From Acytostelium subglobosum LB1 (lineage: Eukaryota > Evosea > Eumycetozoa > Acytosteliales > Acytosteliaceae): a stretch of 64,000 nucleotides of DNA. The stretch is taken from NCBI RefSeq assembly GCF_000787575.1, contig NW_012236517.1:587459-651458 (forward strand), written 5' to 3'. A model generated the notes under the pieces. That model did not search any database and was not told the DNA's origin. It worked only from the letters and a program-made list of their open reading frames with translations. Shown piece after piece: positions 1-12,223 of this stretch. The position numbers and the translations under genes are program-made. Numbering within the stretch: the first letter of the stretch is position 1; each line of letters starts with the position of its first letter.

Positions 1-1265
1 TATTCAACATGGTGAGTAAGAGACATCAACAAACACTTGAGCTGCTACCAACTAACAGACTAACTAACTAACTAACAGACTAACCAGACTAACGAACCAT
101 TGTACTAACTAACTAGACTAACTAACTAACAAGATGGATTTAGGAGAGTAATGAATGTATGTAAAGAGAATATATGTATTTGTTTATTGTTATTATCTCT
201 ATTAGAGAAACAACTACAAATGATTTCAAATGCACATCACTCTGTCAAGTCGTTCACGGGTGCGAGTGCACAACAACATACACAAACAACAATAAACACA
301 AGGTTTGTACACGTTCCCAAACATAAACATAAACATAAATATCTGTTTTAACTTTACTTTATCTTTGAAGCGAGGAGATACATCGCGTTGGGCCACTCAA
401 TCTGGGAACCACTTGTGACTCACCCTTCCTACCCATCCTCCACTGCCATTACATTAGCCTACCTGCCTATCTACCCCGCCGGCGTCATTCATCTCTTATC
501 TTATCACTTTAGCTTAGCCAGCCTCCAACATAATGTACATTGGCATCATCATTCATCTCACCCTCATGGCTGCATGCATTGGTCAACTTGCTCTCTCTCT
601 AACTCTTTAGTTCTGCGACCATTCCATCGTCCATGCCACGATCAGTGAATGAAACAGGGTGGTACTGCTATCCGCGAGGCTTCCAAATTTGGAACATCAC
701 GGGTCATCATTCTTTCATTCAATCAATCAACCAGAGACAGCGGCAGTCATTCAATCTATCAATCAATCAATCACTCAAGTGTGGCGCATAGGGTGCCCTC
801 CCTGGCTTTGGCGGCCCGTTGTCTACCCGATCCAATCAATGTCTTATTAACTAATTCACTCTATCACTCACTCATTCTTGAGCTTGGAGCTCGAGTTCTG
901 TTCATTTCAGTTCAGTTCAAGTTCAAGAGAGTGTGTGACCGTTAGTTTGGCTTGGCTCCGTTGCCCCTGACCTGGCCACAACTCGATCGCATGTTGTGTT
1001 TATATAGTCATTGGATATTGTTGTCAACAAGTTAGGTTAGGTGGTACTTAATGGGTTAGATGTGTGTCGCTAGGCTGGACAGGCCAGTCTTTGCAAGCTC
1101 TGACTTGCGTGCACGAGGAAGAGCATTTAGGTAGGAATGTGGAAGGTAGAGTGAGGGACGATGGCTATAAATTGGACATCATTTGGCTTGCATTCTGGAT
1201 CATTCTTTAACCAACCTACCTCTACTTACCTCAAACAAATAATAATAATAATTAGAATATAAATA
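1..1265. other. Non-coding left flank and metE upstream region
   Basis: No convincing gene was found here. The first 150 bases carry repeated ACTAACTA/CAGACTAAC units. Positions 9-17 read ATG followed at once by GTGAGTAAG, which resembles the start-codon-only exons seen in DDX1 and cofilin, but no matching second exon was found. On the other strand the first ten bases could equally begin a gene leaving the window. The short open frames at 151-945 are low-complexity TCAATCAA-type sequence. Confidence 0.5.
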
Positions 1266-3823
1266 ATGCCAGCCACCGCTACCAATCTAGGCTTCCCACG
1301 CATGGGAGAGAACCGTGAGTTGAAGAAATTAGTGGAGACTTATTGGGAGGGCAAGCTTGATGTCCACGAGTTGCTGGCACAGTCCAAGGAGCTGCGCGCC
1401 ATCCATTGGAAGCTCCAGCGTGATGCCGGCATCACCCTGATCCCCAGCAACGACTTCTCCTTCTACGACCAGATCCTCGACCATCTCTTGTTGTTTGGTG
1501 CCATCCCACCTCGCTACAAAGTGGTCGTTGACTCGGAGCCAGCCCTCACCGCCAAAGACGACCCAGCCATCCACGGCCTAAAGACCTACTTTGCCATGGG
1601 CCGCGGCTACCAGACTGCCAAGGCTGCCGCTGAAGCCTCGTCCTCAACCGCCGGTACCGCATTCGGTTCTGCCCACGTTGATTGTAACACCAAGATCGAC
1701 GTGAGCTCGATGGAGATGAAGAAATGGTTCGACACCAACTATCACAACATCGTGCCAGAGTTTGCCCATGACCAGCAGTTTGCCCTCGCCCCACACCCCA
1801 AGCCACTACGCGAGTACCTTGAGGCCAAGCAGTTGGGCATCGAGACCAGACCCGTCCTGCTCGGTCCACTGACATTCCTGTTGCTTGGCAAGTCCGGAGA
1901 CCATGCCACACCATACAAGACACGCTTCGACAGCATTGTCCATTTGGACAAGTTGCTGCCACTCTACGAGCAGCTCGCCCAGCAGTTGGCCGCGGCCGGT
2001 GTCCAACACATCCAATTCGATGAGCCCATCCTCTGTCTGGACTTGATCAAGGACAGTGAGGTGCACCGTGAACAGCTGCTCAAGGCTCTTGAGACCTCGT
2101 ACAACCGTATCCGCCAAGCATGCCCATCTATCAAGTTGCAGTTGACCACCTACTTTGGTGAACTCCGTGAGAACTTTGCCCTCCTCAAGACCCTGCCCAT
2201 CAACTCCCTCCACATCGACTGCGTTCGTGGTACCCACGACCAAGTCCTCAGCATTGCCAAGGACCTCCCTGCCACATGGTCGCTCTCCATTGGTATGTAT
2301 CTCATCACTCATTCAATCACGCCCATCACTCAATATCTAACTCGATCATTCATTCAATCAATCAACTAAAAGGTGTGATCGATGGAAGAAACATCTGGAA
2401 GTCCGACTACAAGGCCAAGGTGGCCATTATTAAGGAGGTCGTTGCTGTGCTTGGAAATGACCGTGTCCTCATTGGACCATCATGCTCGTTGCTCCACTCA
2501 CCACACTCGTTGAAACGTGAGGCCGGAAAGGTCCGCACTGAGGTGCTTGACTGGCTGGCCTTTGCCGTCGAGAAGTTGGACGAGATCGTGTTCCTCACCG
2601 CTGCCACCAACGCGGAGTTTGACCTGGCCAAGGACGCCAACCTCCTCGCTAAATACGAGGCCAACCAAGCCTCGATCCAACGCCGTTCAGTCTCGCCACT
2701 GATCCACAACGATGCCGTCAAGCAACGTGTTGCCAACCTCACCCCAGATATGTTCACTCGTTCGACCAAGTACCCACAGCGCCGCATCGCCCAGCGCGCC
2801 CGTCTGACCACCCTGCCCGACCTGTTCCCAACAACGACCATCGGCTCGTTCCCACAGACTCGTGAGGTTCGTCTGGCACGCAACCAACTCAAGTCTGGCA
2901 AGATGACCCAGAGTGCCTACGACGAGTTCATCAACGAGGAGACCAAGAAGTGCATCCAGTTCCAGGAGCAGTGTGGCTTGGACATCCTTGTGCACGGAGA
3001 GTTCGAGCGCACAGACATGGTCGAGTACTTTGGTGAGCACCTCGACGGCTACGTGTTCACCTCGTTCGGCTGGGTCCAGTCGTACGGCAGTCGTTGCGTC
3101 AAGCCACCCATCATCTTTGGTGATGTCTCGCGTCCACACCCCATGACCGTTGCCTACTCCACCTACGCACAGTCGCTCACCAAGCTGCCAATGAAGGGCA
3201 TGCTCACCGGTCCCGTCACCATCCTGCAATGGTCGTTCGTTCGTGATGACCAGCCCCGCTCACAGACCTGCTTCCAGATTGGTCTGGCCATCCGTGATGA
3301 GGTGCTAGACTTGGAGCGCGCAGGCATTGCCTGCATCCAGATTGACGAGGCTGCCGTTCGTGAAGGCCTGCCCCTGCGCATTGCTGACTGGGACGACTAC
3401 TTCAGATGGGCCATCGACTCGTTCTTGCTTGCTTCGTGTGGCGTGCGTGACGACACTCAGATCCACTCACACATGTGCTACAGTGACTTCAACGACATGT
3501 TCACATCGATCCAGCGCATGGATGCCGACGTGCTTACCATCGAGAACTCCAAGTCCGACCTGAAGCTGCTACGTGCCTTTGAGCAGTATGGCTATGCCAA
3601 CGAGATTGGACCAGGCCTGTACGATATCCACAGCCCAAGAATACCAACAGTTGACGAGATGTCTGAGCGTGTTCAACAGATGCTCAAGTACATCCCATTG
3701 GAGTTGATCTGGGTCAACCCAGACTGTGGACTCAAGACACGTGGATGGAATGAGACCAAGGCTGCACTTGCCAACATGGTCGAGGTTGCCAAGCAGCTGA
3801 GGGCCAAGTACCAACAAAAGTAA
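1266..3823 (+). CDS. metE: Cobalamin-independent methionine synthase (MetE)
   Basis: Transfers the methyl group of 5-methyltetrahydropteroyl-polyglutamate to homocysteine to make methionine. There are two exons, 1266-2292 and 2373-3823, joined across a GTATGT...AAAAG intron whose splice restores the conserved run G-V-I-D-G-R-N-I-W. The product is 825 aa, somewhat longer than the roughly 755 aa bacterial enzyme. The C-terminal catalytic barrel keeps the zinc ligands: His and Cys in IHSHMCYSDFND, Glu in the following TIENSKSD stretch, and Cys in NPDCGLKTRGW. The N-terminal barrel is also complete and begins with GFPRMGENRELK. The start is the first ATG, in an A-rich context. The gene ends 119 bases from the convergent vWA gene. 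Identification is secure. Confidence 0.97.
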
Positions 3824-3831
3824 TGTCGTTC

Positions 3832-3837
3832 AATAAA
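3832..3837 (+). terminator. Poly(A) signal of metE
   Basis: AATAAA lies 9 bases after the metE stop codon, inside the short convergent intergenic gap. Confidence 0.5.
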
Positions 3838-3942
3838 CGTTAGATGTCTGTCACAATGTACGTTAGGGCGAGGTCGAGAGCGAGGGTAAGAATGAATGAA
3901 TGGTTGTCCCTTATAAAGTGTAAAGGGTATGTAGGTTTTTAA

Positions 3943-6003
3943 TTAATCGGCGATTGACTTGGCAATGATCTGATCGAAGGACATGTTGTGCATCTCATCC
4001 ATGGTCAGGGTGTCGACAATGTCGAAGCGAGCACCCTGTGAGGTGAGGTAGTCATCCAATGTCTTGAGGAATGTGGTTGCGCTGCGATCACGTCCAATCT
4101 GGACGAATGATATCGAAAGATCCTCGTCGCGTGTTATCCTGTTGGCAGTGTTTATCAACAGTCTCTGTACGGCTGTGGCGTCATTTGGTGTGCCATCAGT
4201 GATCACAAGGATGGTCTCTGGTCTGTTGCCCTTGATGAAGTGGTCCTCGATGGCCTGGTTCAACACACCATAGAGATCGGTTGTGCCACTGGCACGCTCG
4301 CGCTGGAAAAGTCCATTGACAGTGTTGGCGTCGCGAACATTCTCGTACTTGGGGTGGCGAGGCGAGGGCGACGAGAAGAAGTACACAGTGATTCCATCGG
4401 CGTCGGCCTGGCAGGCGAATGGGGCAATCTTGGACACGGCGACGGCGGCCTGAGTCCAGAGGGAACCAGCCATACTGCCACTCTTGTCAATGATCAATGT
4501 GTAGTCTCTGTGCAACTTGTTCCTGACGTGATCAAAGAACTTGACGCCGGACATGCCAGCGGCACCTCCTGCCATCATTGGCGCGCCGGCCATGACAGGC
4601 GAGCAAGTCATTGGCACAGGCATTCCTGGGACTGCTGCTGGTGGTGCGCCGTATTGACCGGCCATTGGGGGTGCACCGGCGGGAGGGTACTGGCCTGGGA
4701 CTGCTGCGGGAGGCTGACCATATGGAGGGTATTGTCCTGGAGGTGCGCCAGTTGGAGGTGGGTATTGACCTGGAGGTGCGCCAGTTGGTGGTGGGTACTG
4801 GCCTGGCTGGCCTGGCATTGGGGCAGCTCCGTAGGGCTGACCGGCGGGTGGATATTGGCCTGGCTGACCTGGTGCACCGTATGGTTGGCCTGCGGGTGGT
4901 GGGTATTGACCTGGCTGGCCTGGAGCAGCACCATATGGTGGTTGTCCGGCTTGTGGTGGGTATTGACCTGGAGGTGCGCCAGTTGGTGGTGGGTACTGGC
5001 CTGGCTGACTTGGAGCAGCACCGTATGGTTGTCCGGCTGGTGGTGGATATTGACCTGGAGGTGCGCCAGTAGGTGGTGGGTATTGACCTGGCTGGCCTGG
5101 AGCAGCACCGTATGGTTGTTGTCCAGCGGGTGGTGGGTATTGTCCTGGCTGACCTGGAGTGGTTGTCGATGGAGGGTATTGACCTGCAACAGGTGGTTGG
5201 CCATATTGGCCTGGTGCGCCAGCTGCTAGTGGCTGTCCATATTGACCAGGGGCTGTAGTTGCTGGTGGCTTTCCGTATTGGCTTGATGCTGGTGGTTGAC
5301 CTGGTGCTGTGCCTGCTGGAGGGTATTGTCCTCCAGCTGGAGGCTGACCATATTGACCGGGAGCAGCAGCTGGTTGGCCATATTGACCTGGAGCGGCAGC
5401 TGGAGGCTGGCCATATTGACTTGATGCTGGTGGTTGACCTGGTGCTGCACCAGCAGGTGGTGGGTATTGTCCTGCAGCTGGAGGCTGGCCATATTGGCCT
5501 GGAGCAGCAGCTGGAGGCTGGCCATATTGGCCTGGAGCAGCTGGTGGCTGGCCATATTGACCTGGCGCACCCGCTGGTGGTTGGCCATATTGGCCGGGTT
5601 GTGGTTGTCCGTATTGTCCAGGCTGTGGTTGACCATATTGACCGGGAGCAGCTGGTGGTTGGCCATATTGACCAGCCTGTGGTTGTCCATACTGACCAGG
5701 AGCTGGCTGTCCGTATTGGCCAGGCTGTGGTTGTCCGTATTGACCGGGTGCTGGTTGTCCGTATTGGCCGGGTGCAGCAGGCTGTGGCTGGCCGTATTGG
5801 CCAGGTTGTGGCTGACCGTATTGACCGTGAGCAGCAGGTTGTTGTGGTGGGTATTGACCATATTGACCAGGTTGTTGGGGTTGTTGACCATATGCACCAT
5901 AACCTTGTGGTGGTGGGTATTGACCTGGTGGCTGCTGACCATACTGTGCTGAGCCATAGGCGGGGTAGCCTGAGCCTGTCTGCTGTGATGGGTTCTGGCT
6001 CAT
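3943..6003 (-). CDS. Prion-like Q/P/G/Y-rich protein with C-terminal vWA domain
   Basis: A single exon encodes 686 aa. Residues about 1-470 are degenerate repeats of GQYGQP and GQYPPP type, with [12 protein letters not shown] variants. Residues about 490-686 form a von Willebrand factor A domain with the MIDAS motif DKSGS near the start of its first strand and the later acidic site ITDGTPND. The vWA part suggests a metal-dependent protein-binding module. The repeats resemble the flexible tails of annexin VII-type and copine-associated proteins, so assembly or phase separation is possible but only inferred. No signal peptide or membrane segment is seen. Function is not known to me. Confidence 0.9.
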   Translation of the reverse strand: MSQNPSQQTGSGYPAYGSAQYGQQPPGQYPPPQGYGAYGQQPQQPGQYGQYPPQQPAAHGQYGQPQPGQYGQPQPAAPGQYGQPAPGQYGQPQPGQYGQPAPGQYGQPQAGQYGQPPAAPGQYGQPQPGQYGQPQPGQYGQPPAGAPGQYGQPPAAPGQYGQPPAAAPGQYGQPPAAGQYPPPAGAAPGQPPASSQYGQPPAAAPGQYGQPAAAPGQYGQPPAGGQYPPAGTAPGQPPASSQYGKPPATTAPGQYGQPLAAGAPGQYGQPPVAGQYPPSTTTPGQPGQYPPPAGQQPYGAAPGQPGQYPPPTGAPPGQYPPPAGQPYGAAPSQPGQYPPPTGAPPGQYPPQAGQPPYGAAPGQPGQYPPPAGQPYGAPGQPGQYPPAGQPYGAAPMPGQPGQYPPPTGAPPGQYPPPTGAPPGQYPPYGQPPAAVPGQYPPAGAPPMAGQYGAPPAAVPGMPVPMTCSPVMAGAPMMAGGAAGMSGVKFFDHVRNKLHRDYTLIIDKSGSMAGSLWTQAAVAVSKIAPFACQADADGITVYFFSSPSPRHPKYENVRDANTVNGLFQRERASGTTDLYGVLNQAIEDHFIKGNRPETILVITDGTPNDATAVQRLLINTANRITRDEDLSISFVQIGRDRSATTFLKTLDDYLTSQGARFDIVDTLTMDEMHNMSFDQIIAKSIAD
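4650..5940 (-). repeat. Coding minisatellite of the vWA protein
   Basis: Imperfect tandem units of 18-36 bases encode PGQYGQP and GQYPPPAG. They are likely to vary in copy number between strains. They also produce long spurious open frames on the opposite strand. Confidence 0.85.
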
Positions 6004-6963
6004 TGTTTTACAAAATATATTTATAAATAATTAATAATAATACAACAAAGATCTTTTGAATATATATATGTGTATATGATACGAATGAATGAATGAATAT
6101 TGTTAAACGAAGATGAATGAATGTGATTGTATTGGATGGATTGAGTTGCCCATAGTCCATCATGATGAATCGATCAAGATTAGATTTTTGCAAAATAAAA
6201 GAAATATGATGTTTTTGGGTCTTTTTGGTCTCAAACTCCCAAGTCGATGTTTCATTCTTTGTTGACCATCAGATAATTGACCTTGATAGACGAAGATATT
6301 GACAAGTTTGTAGCAATATATAGTGACTGGATAGATCTATCTTGATGAGAAACTCCGTTGTCAACATTTATCATAAATGTCAAGATTAGTCTGACTTTAC
6401 AATTTTGATGTGTCGATTTCTTTGTTGTAAGGCTTGCATATGTGGCTGATAACCGAGTCAGTGACTGCCACATCGATGTCAGTGTCAGTGTCATTGACAT
6501 TTAATATGTGTAGAGTTAGCCGAACACACACAAAGTTCAAAGAATAAAGGGATTCAAGTCCCGAGATCATCATGTTTAGTGTGTGTGTGTGGTGAGCCAA
6601 ATTGGAAGCCTGTTTGTCTTCGCAACCATAGATGGTCATCTTTTTCGAAATCAATTCGATAGAGATAGTTTGCAGCTTGTGTGTGTGTGTTTGTTGGTTA
6701 TGCGGTGAACTTGTCTTTCTCTCTCTTCATTTATTTGTACCCAGTAGTGAGTCATTCATTATTCATTCATTCATTCATATTCAATATTATAAGTGTAGAA
6801 GAGATAGAGAGATAGAAAGGATACAGTTAGTGTATAATATAAAACAAACAGATAAGACAGACAGATAAAGAGAGCGATAATTAATAACTTGCTTGCTAGT
6901 TAGTAGTACAACAATCACTCAATCAAATATATTAATATATATATACATATATAAATATAAGAG
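6004..6963. other. Divergent intergenic region, vWA gene / cdsA
   Basis: 960 bases hold the upstream regions of two divergent genes. Only A/T-rich sequence, short GTGTGTGT runs and a TATATATA stretch just before the cdsA start are seen. No gene is supported. Confidence 0.5.
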
Positions 6964-8578
6964 ATGCAATCGAATACAACAATTAGAAATAGAGGTAGTA
7001 CTACTACTGGTGTAGGCTCACCTCAACCAACATCACCACCTTCGAATAAAGCATTGAAGAAGGCAAAGCAGACTGATGATTACGACTCGAGCAAGGACGA
7101 ATCTTCATCGGACGATGAACAGGGCGCAACGACTACCAACAACAACTCGGCTGACAATGCCAAGCCAACAGACCCCCCCGAATCCAGATACAAGAAGCTG
7201 GCAGTGCGCTCGGTGATGGGCGCCTGCATGATCTCCTTCTTTGCCGTGGTGCTCTCGACCGACCACGCGATCGTCTCGCTCTTTGTCATTGCGCTGCAGC
7301 TGCTGGTCTTCAAGGAGATGGTGTCGCTGCGCTACATCGAAGCCAAGGAGAAGAAGATCCCGCGCTTCCGCACGCTGGCCTGGTACTTCTTGCTGTCGGC
7401 CTTCTTCTTCTTCTACGCCAAGCCCATCCTGGTCAGCCTGGCCACGCGCTGGCCCGACATCTTCAACCACTTTGTTCACTTCCACATGTGGCACTCGTTC
7501 CTGCTGTACTGCATTGGCTTTGTCTCATTCATCGTGACGCTGAGGAAGGGCGTCTATCGCTACCAGTTCTCGCAGTTCACCTGGACTCTCATGACCCTCA
7601 TGATGGTCGTCGTCCAGTCCAACTTTATCATCGCCAACATCTACATGGGTCTTATCTGGTTCATCCTACCCGTTTCAATCATCGTCTGCAATGATATCTT
7701 TGCATACTTGAATGGTTTCTTTTTTGGAAGGAAGTAAGTATATCTCTCTTCTCTAGCGAGTCCATCATCTCATCATAGCCCCATCCTAACACAAATTCAA
7801 TCAATCAATCATTCAGGTTCATTCAAAGACCTTTGATGAAGATCTCACCAAACAAGACATGGGAGGGCTTCATTGGCGCCACATTCTGGACAATCATCTT
7901 TGCCTACTTGGTATGTTTGAATGAATGATCATGGACCATTGATTGCATGACTTCTAACACTCACTCAATCAATGAATCAATCATACAGTTTAACTCCTTC
8001 CTCATGCAATTCAAATGGGTCACTTGCCCAAAGGGTGACACAGGCTTCATGGATACATTGGATTGTCCAACTGATCCAGTGTTTGTGCCAAAGGAATATG
8101 TGTTGCCAGTGGAACTATCATACATCCTCGCGAAATATGTTGGACTCCAACTTACATCGGTCACATTCATCCCAATGCACTTGCATGCATTCGTCTTGGC
8201 ATTGTTTGGTTCTCTCATTGCACCATTCGGTGGATTCTTTGCATCAGGAATCAAGAGAGCTTACAAGATCAAGGTATGTCCAATCATTCAAACACCCTCA
8301 CTCGCTCATCCACTCACTCAATCAATCAATCAATCGATCAATCACTTTTTTAGGACTTTGACTCAATCATCCCAGGACATGGTGGAATCACAGACAGAAC
8401 CGACTGCCAATTCATCATGGGCCTGTTTGTTTATGTTTACTACCTCACGTTTGTCAAGACCAGTATCGTTGAAATCGATCAGGTTTGGAATGCCCTGATG
8501 ATGCTGCCAGCCGATCAACAAGTTCAAATCCTGCACAAACTCAGCAGCACCTTACAACTAGCAACAGCAACAGCATAA
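6964..8578 (+). CDS. cdsA: Phosphatidate cytidylyltransferase (CDP-diacylglycerol synthase)
   Basis: Makes CDP-diacylglycerol from phosphatidic acid and CTP, the precursor of phosphatidylinositol and cardiolipin, at the ER membrane. There are four exons: 6964-7733, 7817-7910, 7989-8273 and 8354-8578. All introns have GTAAGT/GTATGT donors and the frame stays open for 457 aa. A hydrophilic, Ser/Asp-rich N-terminus of about 75 residues precedes several hydrophobic helices. The conserved SPNKTWEGF motif spans exon 2. The family signature lies at the start of exon 4, as [18 protein letters not shown]. Length and motifs match eukaryotic Cds1. Confidence 0.95.
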
Positions 8579-8822
8579 TAGGTTGTTGTATACACACTCA
8601 AACTCAGACAACGGCATCATCCAACTCCAACTCCAACTCAAACAAACTCGACGTCGTACATTCATTCAACTCTTACTCTCCATTATCCAACATCCATCAT
8701 CCTTAGGATCGATGCCTCCCATCAATCAATCTTATCATTCGAATGAACCTCTTTATCCAGTGTATTCATAATCCCGTTGATTGATTGACAAGATAGTCTT
8801 TATACAATGTTGATTGATTAGC

Positions 8823-9293
8823 TTAACAACTATAGTTCTCGGAATGACAAATAGCATGTTTGTATCCATTATCGATTGTGATTGGACAACCTTGGTTGAA
8901 TGTAAGCCAACCTATATATATGTCCATGTTAACATACTTTTATTAGTCAAGTGATAAAACTTGGATGATTGATAATCAGTGTAAGTACTTACCAGAGTCG
9001 AATCCTGGACGTCTGAAAAAGAATTCATTCTCTCCAACATTCTGACAGTTATGTCTGGTCCAGAGTTGGCCAATGTCTGGTGAACCGCCCCAGGAATACA
9101 TAACCCATCCTGAGCAACTAGTTGAGTCCATCAATGAATCATTGTCAAAGACAATCGTCTGACCATTGTCAACTGAATCTACAGACAATACGGACTTACC
9201 AGGTCCTCCATATCTAGATATTGTAGTCTTCAAACATCCAAAGGATACTTGGAACAATACTACAAATACAAATAATACAAATATTTTGTTCAT
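8823..9293 (-). CDS. Small secreted six-cysteine protein, family member 1
   Basis: Two exons (9293-8993 and 8911-8823 on the minus strand) encode 129 aa. A signal peptide of about 19 residues ends at F-G-C. The mature protein contains the family core: a tryptophan pair around WGGS, then LWTRHNC, GENEFFF, RPGFDSG, a GCP motif and a C-terminal NYSC. A phase-1 intron splits the glycine of the D-S-G-W junction. Three relatives lie at 19576, 20997 and 21994 with the intron at the same place. Function is unknown. The six Cys suggest three disulfides in an extracellular protein. Confidence 0.88.
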
Positions 9294-9688
9294 TGGTATT
9301 ATTATCTAATAAATATTTATCTACATATATTATAAAACGAATCAAGTTATCTGTATTTTCTCCTTTTTCCTTATTTATATTTTCCAACTTGTATATCTTA
9401 ATCTCAATCTTTTTAGGATTTAGATATTTCCAGGACTCAATTCAGTAATTTTTTGATTCAACGATTTTCCAGATGTTGTTTATTACAATTCCAATCTATT
9501 GATTCGTTGAACTCCCACTTTCAATTAATTAAAACAGGTTGATCATTCTTTTATTTATATTGACCATATATATATTCTTTCAAAGTTGGAATAGGATATC
9601 ACCATTCTCTGTTCTCCTTGAGGATGCTTTTATGTTTGTCTCTCTACTATTGATGTTAGTTTTAGTTTTTGTTTGTTTCCCTTTCTAT
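9294..9688. other. A/T-rich intergenic spacer
   Basis: 395 bases lie between the start of the secreted gene and the stop of the ankyrin-type gene, both on the minus strand. Long T-runs are present. No gene or RNA is recognised. Confidence 0.5.
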
Positions 9689-12223
9689 TTATTTCGTCTT
9701 TTTGGTCTTTTTTTGAATATTCTCCTTTTCTGGTTCCACTAACTCTTGTGATTCTTGGTCACTATCCTTTCTCTTCTTGTTATTCTTTGATGACGTTGAA
9801 GATGGAGTTTTCATTTGTTGTTGATATTTATCAATTATTGACTTGATTGATGTGTTTGAAAGATATTTCTTGCCAAGTCCAGTCAACTTGAAAGTTGCAC
9901 CAATGTCAAATAGGTATTGTAACATATCCACATCACACTTGTTGATCAAATCTTTGATGTGCTTTGGTATTACAACCTTCTTGATCCTATCCAATTGCTC
10001 GGCAATATCTTCCAGATGCTTGATCACACATCTCAATGTTGGAATAGAGCCTGATTTGATTGATTGATTGATCAATCCATCGACTCTACTATTTGGAAAG
10101 TTATTCAATTGATTGAATGTACATAATACATCCAACAGCTCAGCATTGCCATTGATCACAGCTTGACGATGATTGAATACTATTGGTGTTTCCAAGTTAT
10201 GTGCATTCTCCGATATGTTGTAGAAATGTTTGATAAAATCAGTTTGGTTGTGCTCCACTGCTGTCTCCAACATATCTAGTATAAACTGCTGTCTTGTCTC
10301 TTGATAGTCATCCAAAGTATCACCACAATGATCCAAAGAATAATCCAACAATGCAACATTGCCAAGGAGTCCAATAATCCTCCATAATATATTTGTTGAG
10401 AATGTTGCCAATTGTCTTTGTTCAACCAAAAACTTGATCACATCAAATCGAGGACTTGTAAACATTAATGAGTATACCAATATGTGATTGGAATGCTCTT
10501 TGAGAGTATCCATTTTATACTCCAACAATAAATTCAGGATGTCAAGACGACCACTTGCCGCCGCCAAGTTGGCCATGACCATCGACATCTCTGGTCCAAT
10601 CATATCCGGTTTGTTCTTGAGCACCAACTCCAGCCATGATGGTTTGAACACCTTGAACCTCATCTTTACCAACAGACTTGATGGGAATATAATGTTGTCT
10701 TGCGAGATGAGGAACTCCAACATTGGTAGTGTGCCAGTGTACTCCGAGTCCCAGATTGTCCAGTGTCCCACCAATGTGCTCTTCTGAATGGCCTTGATGC
10801 TGTTGAGGTATTTGACGACCTCCAAGCTCTTGACACTGTTCTTTGAAATGATGAATGAGTGGTACAGCTCACCACCAAACAGTCTATCTCTGATATATTG
10901 GTCGTTGGTCTTGTATGACTGCTCAGGGTAGTGCTCCAATAGTATGGCATCAAGATGTTCGTAGACTATACGTGTTTGGGTGGCCGTTCCAACCTCTACA
11001 ATATCAGCCAACATCCTGCTGATCACCAATGTGTATGACTCGATGGTTTTGCCATCTATCGTGTGATAGAGCACATCCATAAAGTAAGGAATGAGCATGC
11101 AGTCTCCAAAGGGGAGATAGTGGCGCATGAGTTGATATGGGTGTTCATACTTGCGCAGATACTCTCGCACACAGCCATATTGAAGCCTGTCCTCATCACT
11201 CATTGAGTCGGTGAGTGTGATCCCATCAAGTCTTGAATCATTATCATCCATCCTGGCAAGGATTGATTGAGCAGAGTTCATCGACTTGGCGATGAGCTCC
11301 CTTGAAAGCCTGATGAAGAACTCATCATGTGGAGCAAATGGCAGTTCGTAGGCATTTGGATCGTTATGAGCAGGAGCTGGAGCTGTGATGCGTTGCTGCT
11401 GATGTGATTTGAATGCTGGTAGCTCACTTGGCATCAACTCTATTACAAGACTCTCATCATTCATGTCAAATATATTGTTGACGTAGACGGGAATGAGTGA
11501 TATTAACTTGTCGACAAGGTCTTTGGGGAAGTTGTTTGGGTCAAGTACCATGCGAACTATGCTGGGAGTTGAGTTAAAGACATTATATGCTATGTTTGAA
11601 TAGCCATCGACCAACCACTGATTGTCAAACAGACCGGAATCAATCAGATACTTGAATACCTCGAATGATCCGTTTGAGACGGCATCCTTCAACAACTGAT
11701 GGCCACCACGCTTGAACTGCACTGGATGTGTCTGATGGAGGAATGTCTGAACCATCAACATGTTGCCATTCTTTACTGCATACTCCAAGAGATGGCGATC
11801 GGTGAAGTGAAGTCGGAAGTTGTTGTACAATGCCAAGAATGTAGAATCTGGCATTGACCGATTGTTACATATGCTAACCATTACATATGGTGATGTGAAG
11901 TCGGTGTCCAGGAACAGTCCATGTTTGAGTCGATAGTCTATCAATCCAAAATGTTTGTGACGAACAATGATTAAAGGGTCTGTCCAATGATTGAACTTTG
12001 ATCGAAACAAACTCTTGGTGTTGTTAGTGGATTCATAATTGGAGTTGTTGTTGTTGTTAAGATCAGTGATCTTTAGCGTGAGTGATCCACCGCTGGCTTT
12101 ATGTATCCTGGCATTCAAGTAAGACAATGAATATATAGACCTACTTGAAGTCATAATAATGATCCTGACCAACTCCCTATTGGTGAGTACTTTAAATATT
12201 GATGTATCTCTACTACTATTCAT
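9689..12223 (-). CDS. Large dictyostelid ankyrin-type repeat protein
   Basis: One exon encodes about 844 aa, starting at the ATG at 12223 (further upstream the frame offers only a TTG). The N-terminus resembles the conserved head of a large dictyostelid family, with F-K-V-L-T-N-R-E-L-V-R. Degenerate ankyrin-like units follow, for example NGSFEVFKYLIDSG, GRLDILNLLLEYKM and AVKNGNMLMVQTFL. The last 60 residues are Lys/Ser-rich and could carry a nuclear signal. These proteins probably mediate protein binding; the partner is unknown. A second, shorter member lies at 48011. Confidence 0.88.
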   Translation of the reverse strand: MNSSRDTSIFKVLTNRELVRIIIMTSSRSIYSLSYLNARIHKASGGSLTLKITDLNNNNNSNYESTNNTKSLFRSKFNHWTDPLIIVRHKHFGLIDYRLKHGLFLDTDFTSPYVMVSICNNRSMPDSTFLALYNNFRLHFTDRHLLEYAVKNGNMLMVQTFLHQTHPVQFKRGGHQLLKDAVSNGSFEVFKYLIDSGLFDNQWLVDGYSNIAYNVFNSTPSIVRMVLDPNNFPKDLVDKLISLIPVYVNNIFDMNDESLVIELMPSELPAFKSHQQQRITAPAPAHNDPNAYELPFAPHDEFFIRLSRELIAKSMNSAQSILARMDDNDSRLDGITLTDSMSDEDRLQYGCVREYLRKYEHPYQLMRHYLPFGDCMLIPYFMDVLYHTIDGKTIESYTLVISRMLADIVEVGTATQTRIVYEHLDAILLEHYPEQSYKTNDQYIRDRLFGGELYHSFIISKNSVKSLEVVKYLNSIKAIQKSTLVGHWTIWDSEYTGTLPMLEFLISQDNIIFPSSLLVKMRFKVFKPSWLELVLKNKPDMIGPEMSMVMANLAAASGRLDILNLLLEYKMDTLKEHSNHILVYSLMFTSPRFDVIKFLVEQRQLATFSTNILWRIIGLLGNVALLDYSLDHCGDTLDDYQETRQQFILDMLETAVEHNQTDFIKHFYNISENAHNLETPIVFNHRQAVINGNAELLDVLCTFNQLNNFPNSRVDGLINQSIKSGSIPTLRCVIKHLEDIAEQLDRIKKVVIPKHIKDLINKCDVDMLQYLFDIGATFKLTGLGKKYLSNTSIKSIIDKYQQQMKTPSSTSSKNNKKRKDSDQESQELVEPEKENIQKKTKKTK

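Noticed and set aside
388-945. Several open frames left of metE
   Set aside because: TCAATCAA-type low-complexity translation (SINQSINQS); no conserved sequence.
1546-2312. Antisense open frames in metE
   Set aside because: Overlap a fully conserved enzyme; composition follows codon bias of the sense strand.
4240-5229. Long open frame (329 aa) on the plus strand opposite the vWA gene
   Set aside because: Trp/Leu-rich repetitive translation that is the complement of the GQYGQP repeats; no start context or domain. The vWA frame on the other strand is clearly real.
5226-5957. Second open frame in the vWA repeats on the minus strand
   Set aside because: Frame-shadow of the same minisatellite, His/Asn-rich and without a domain.
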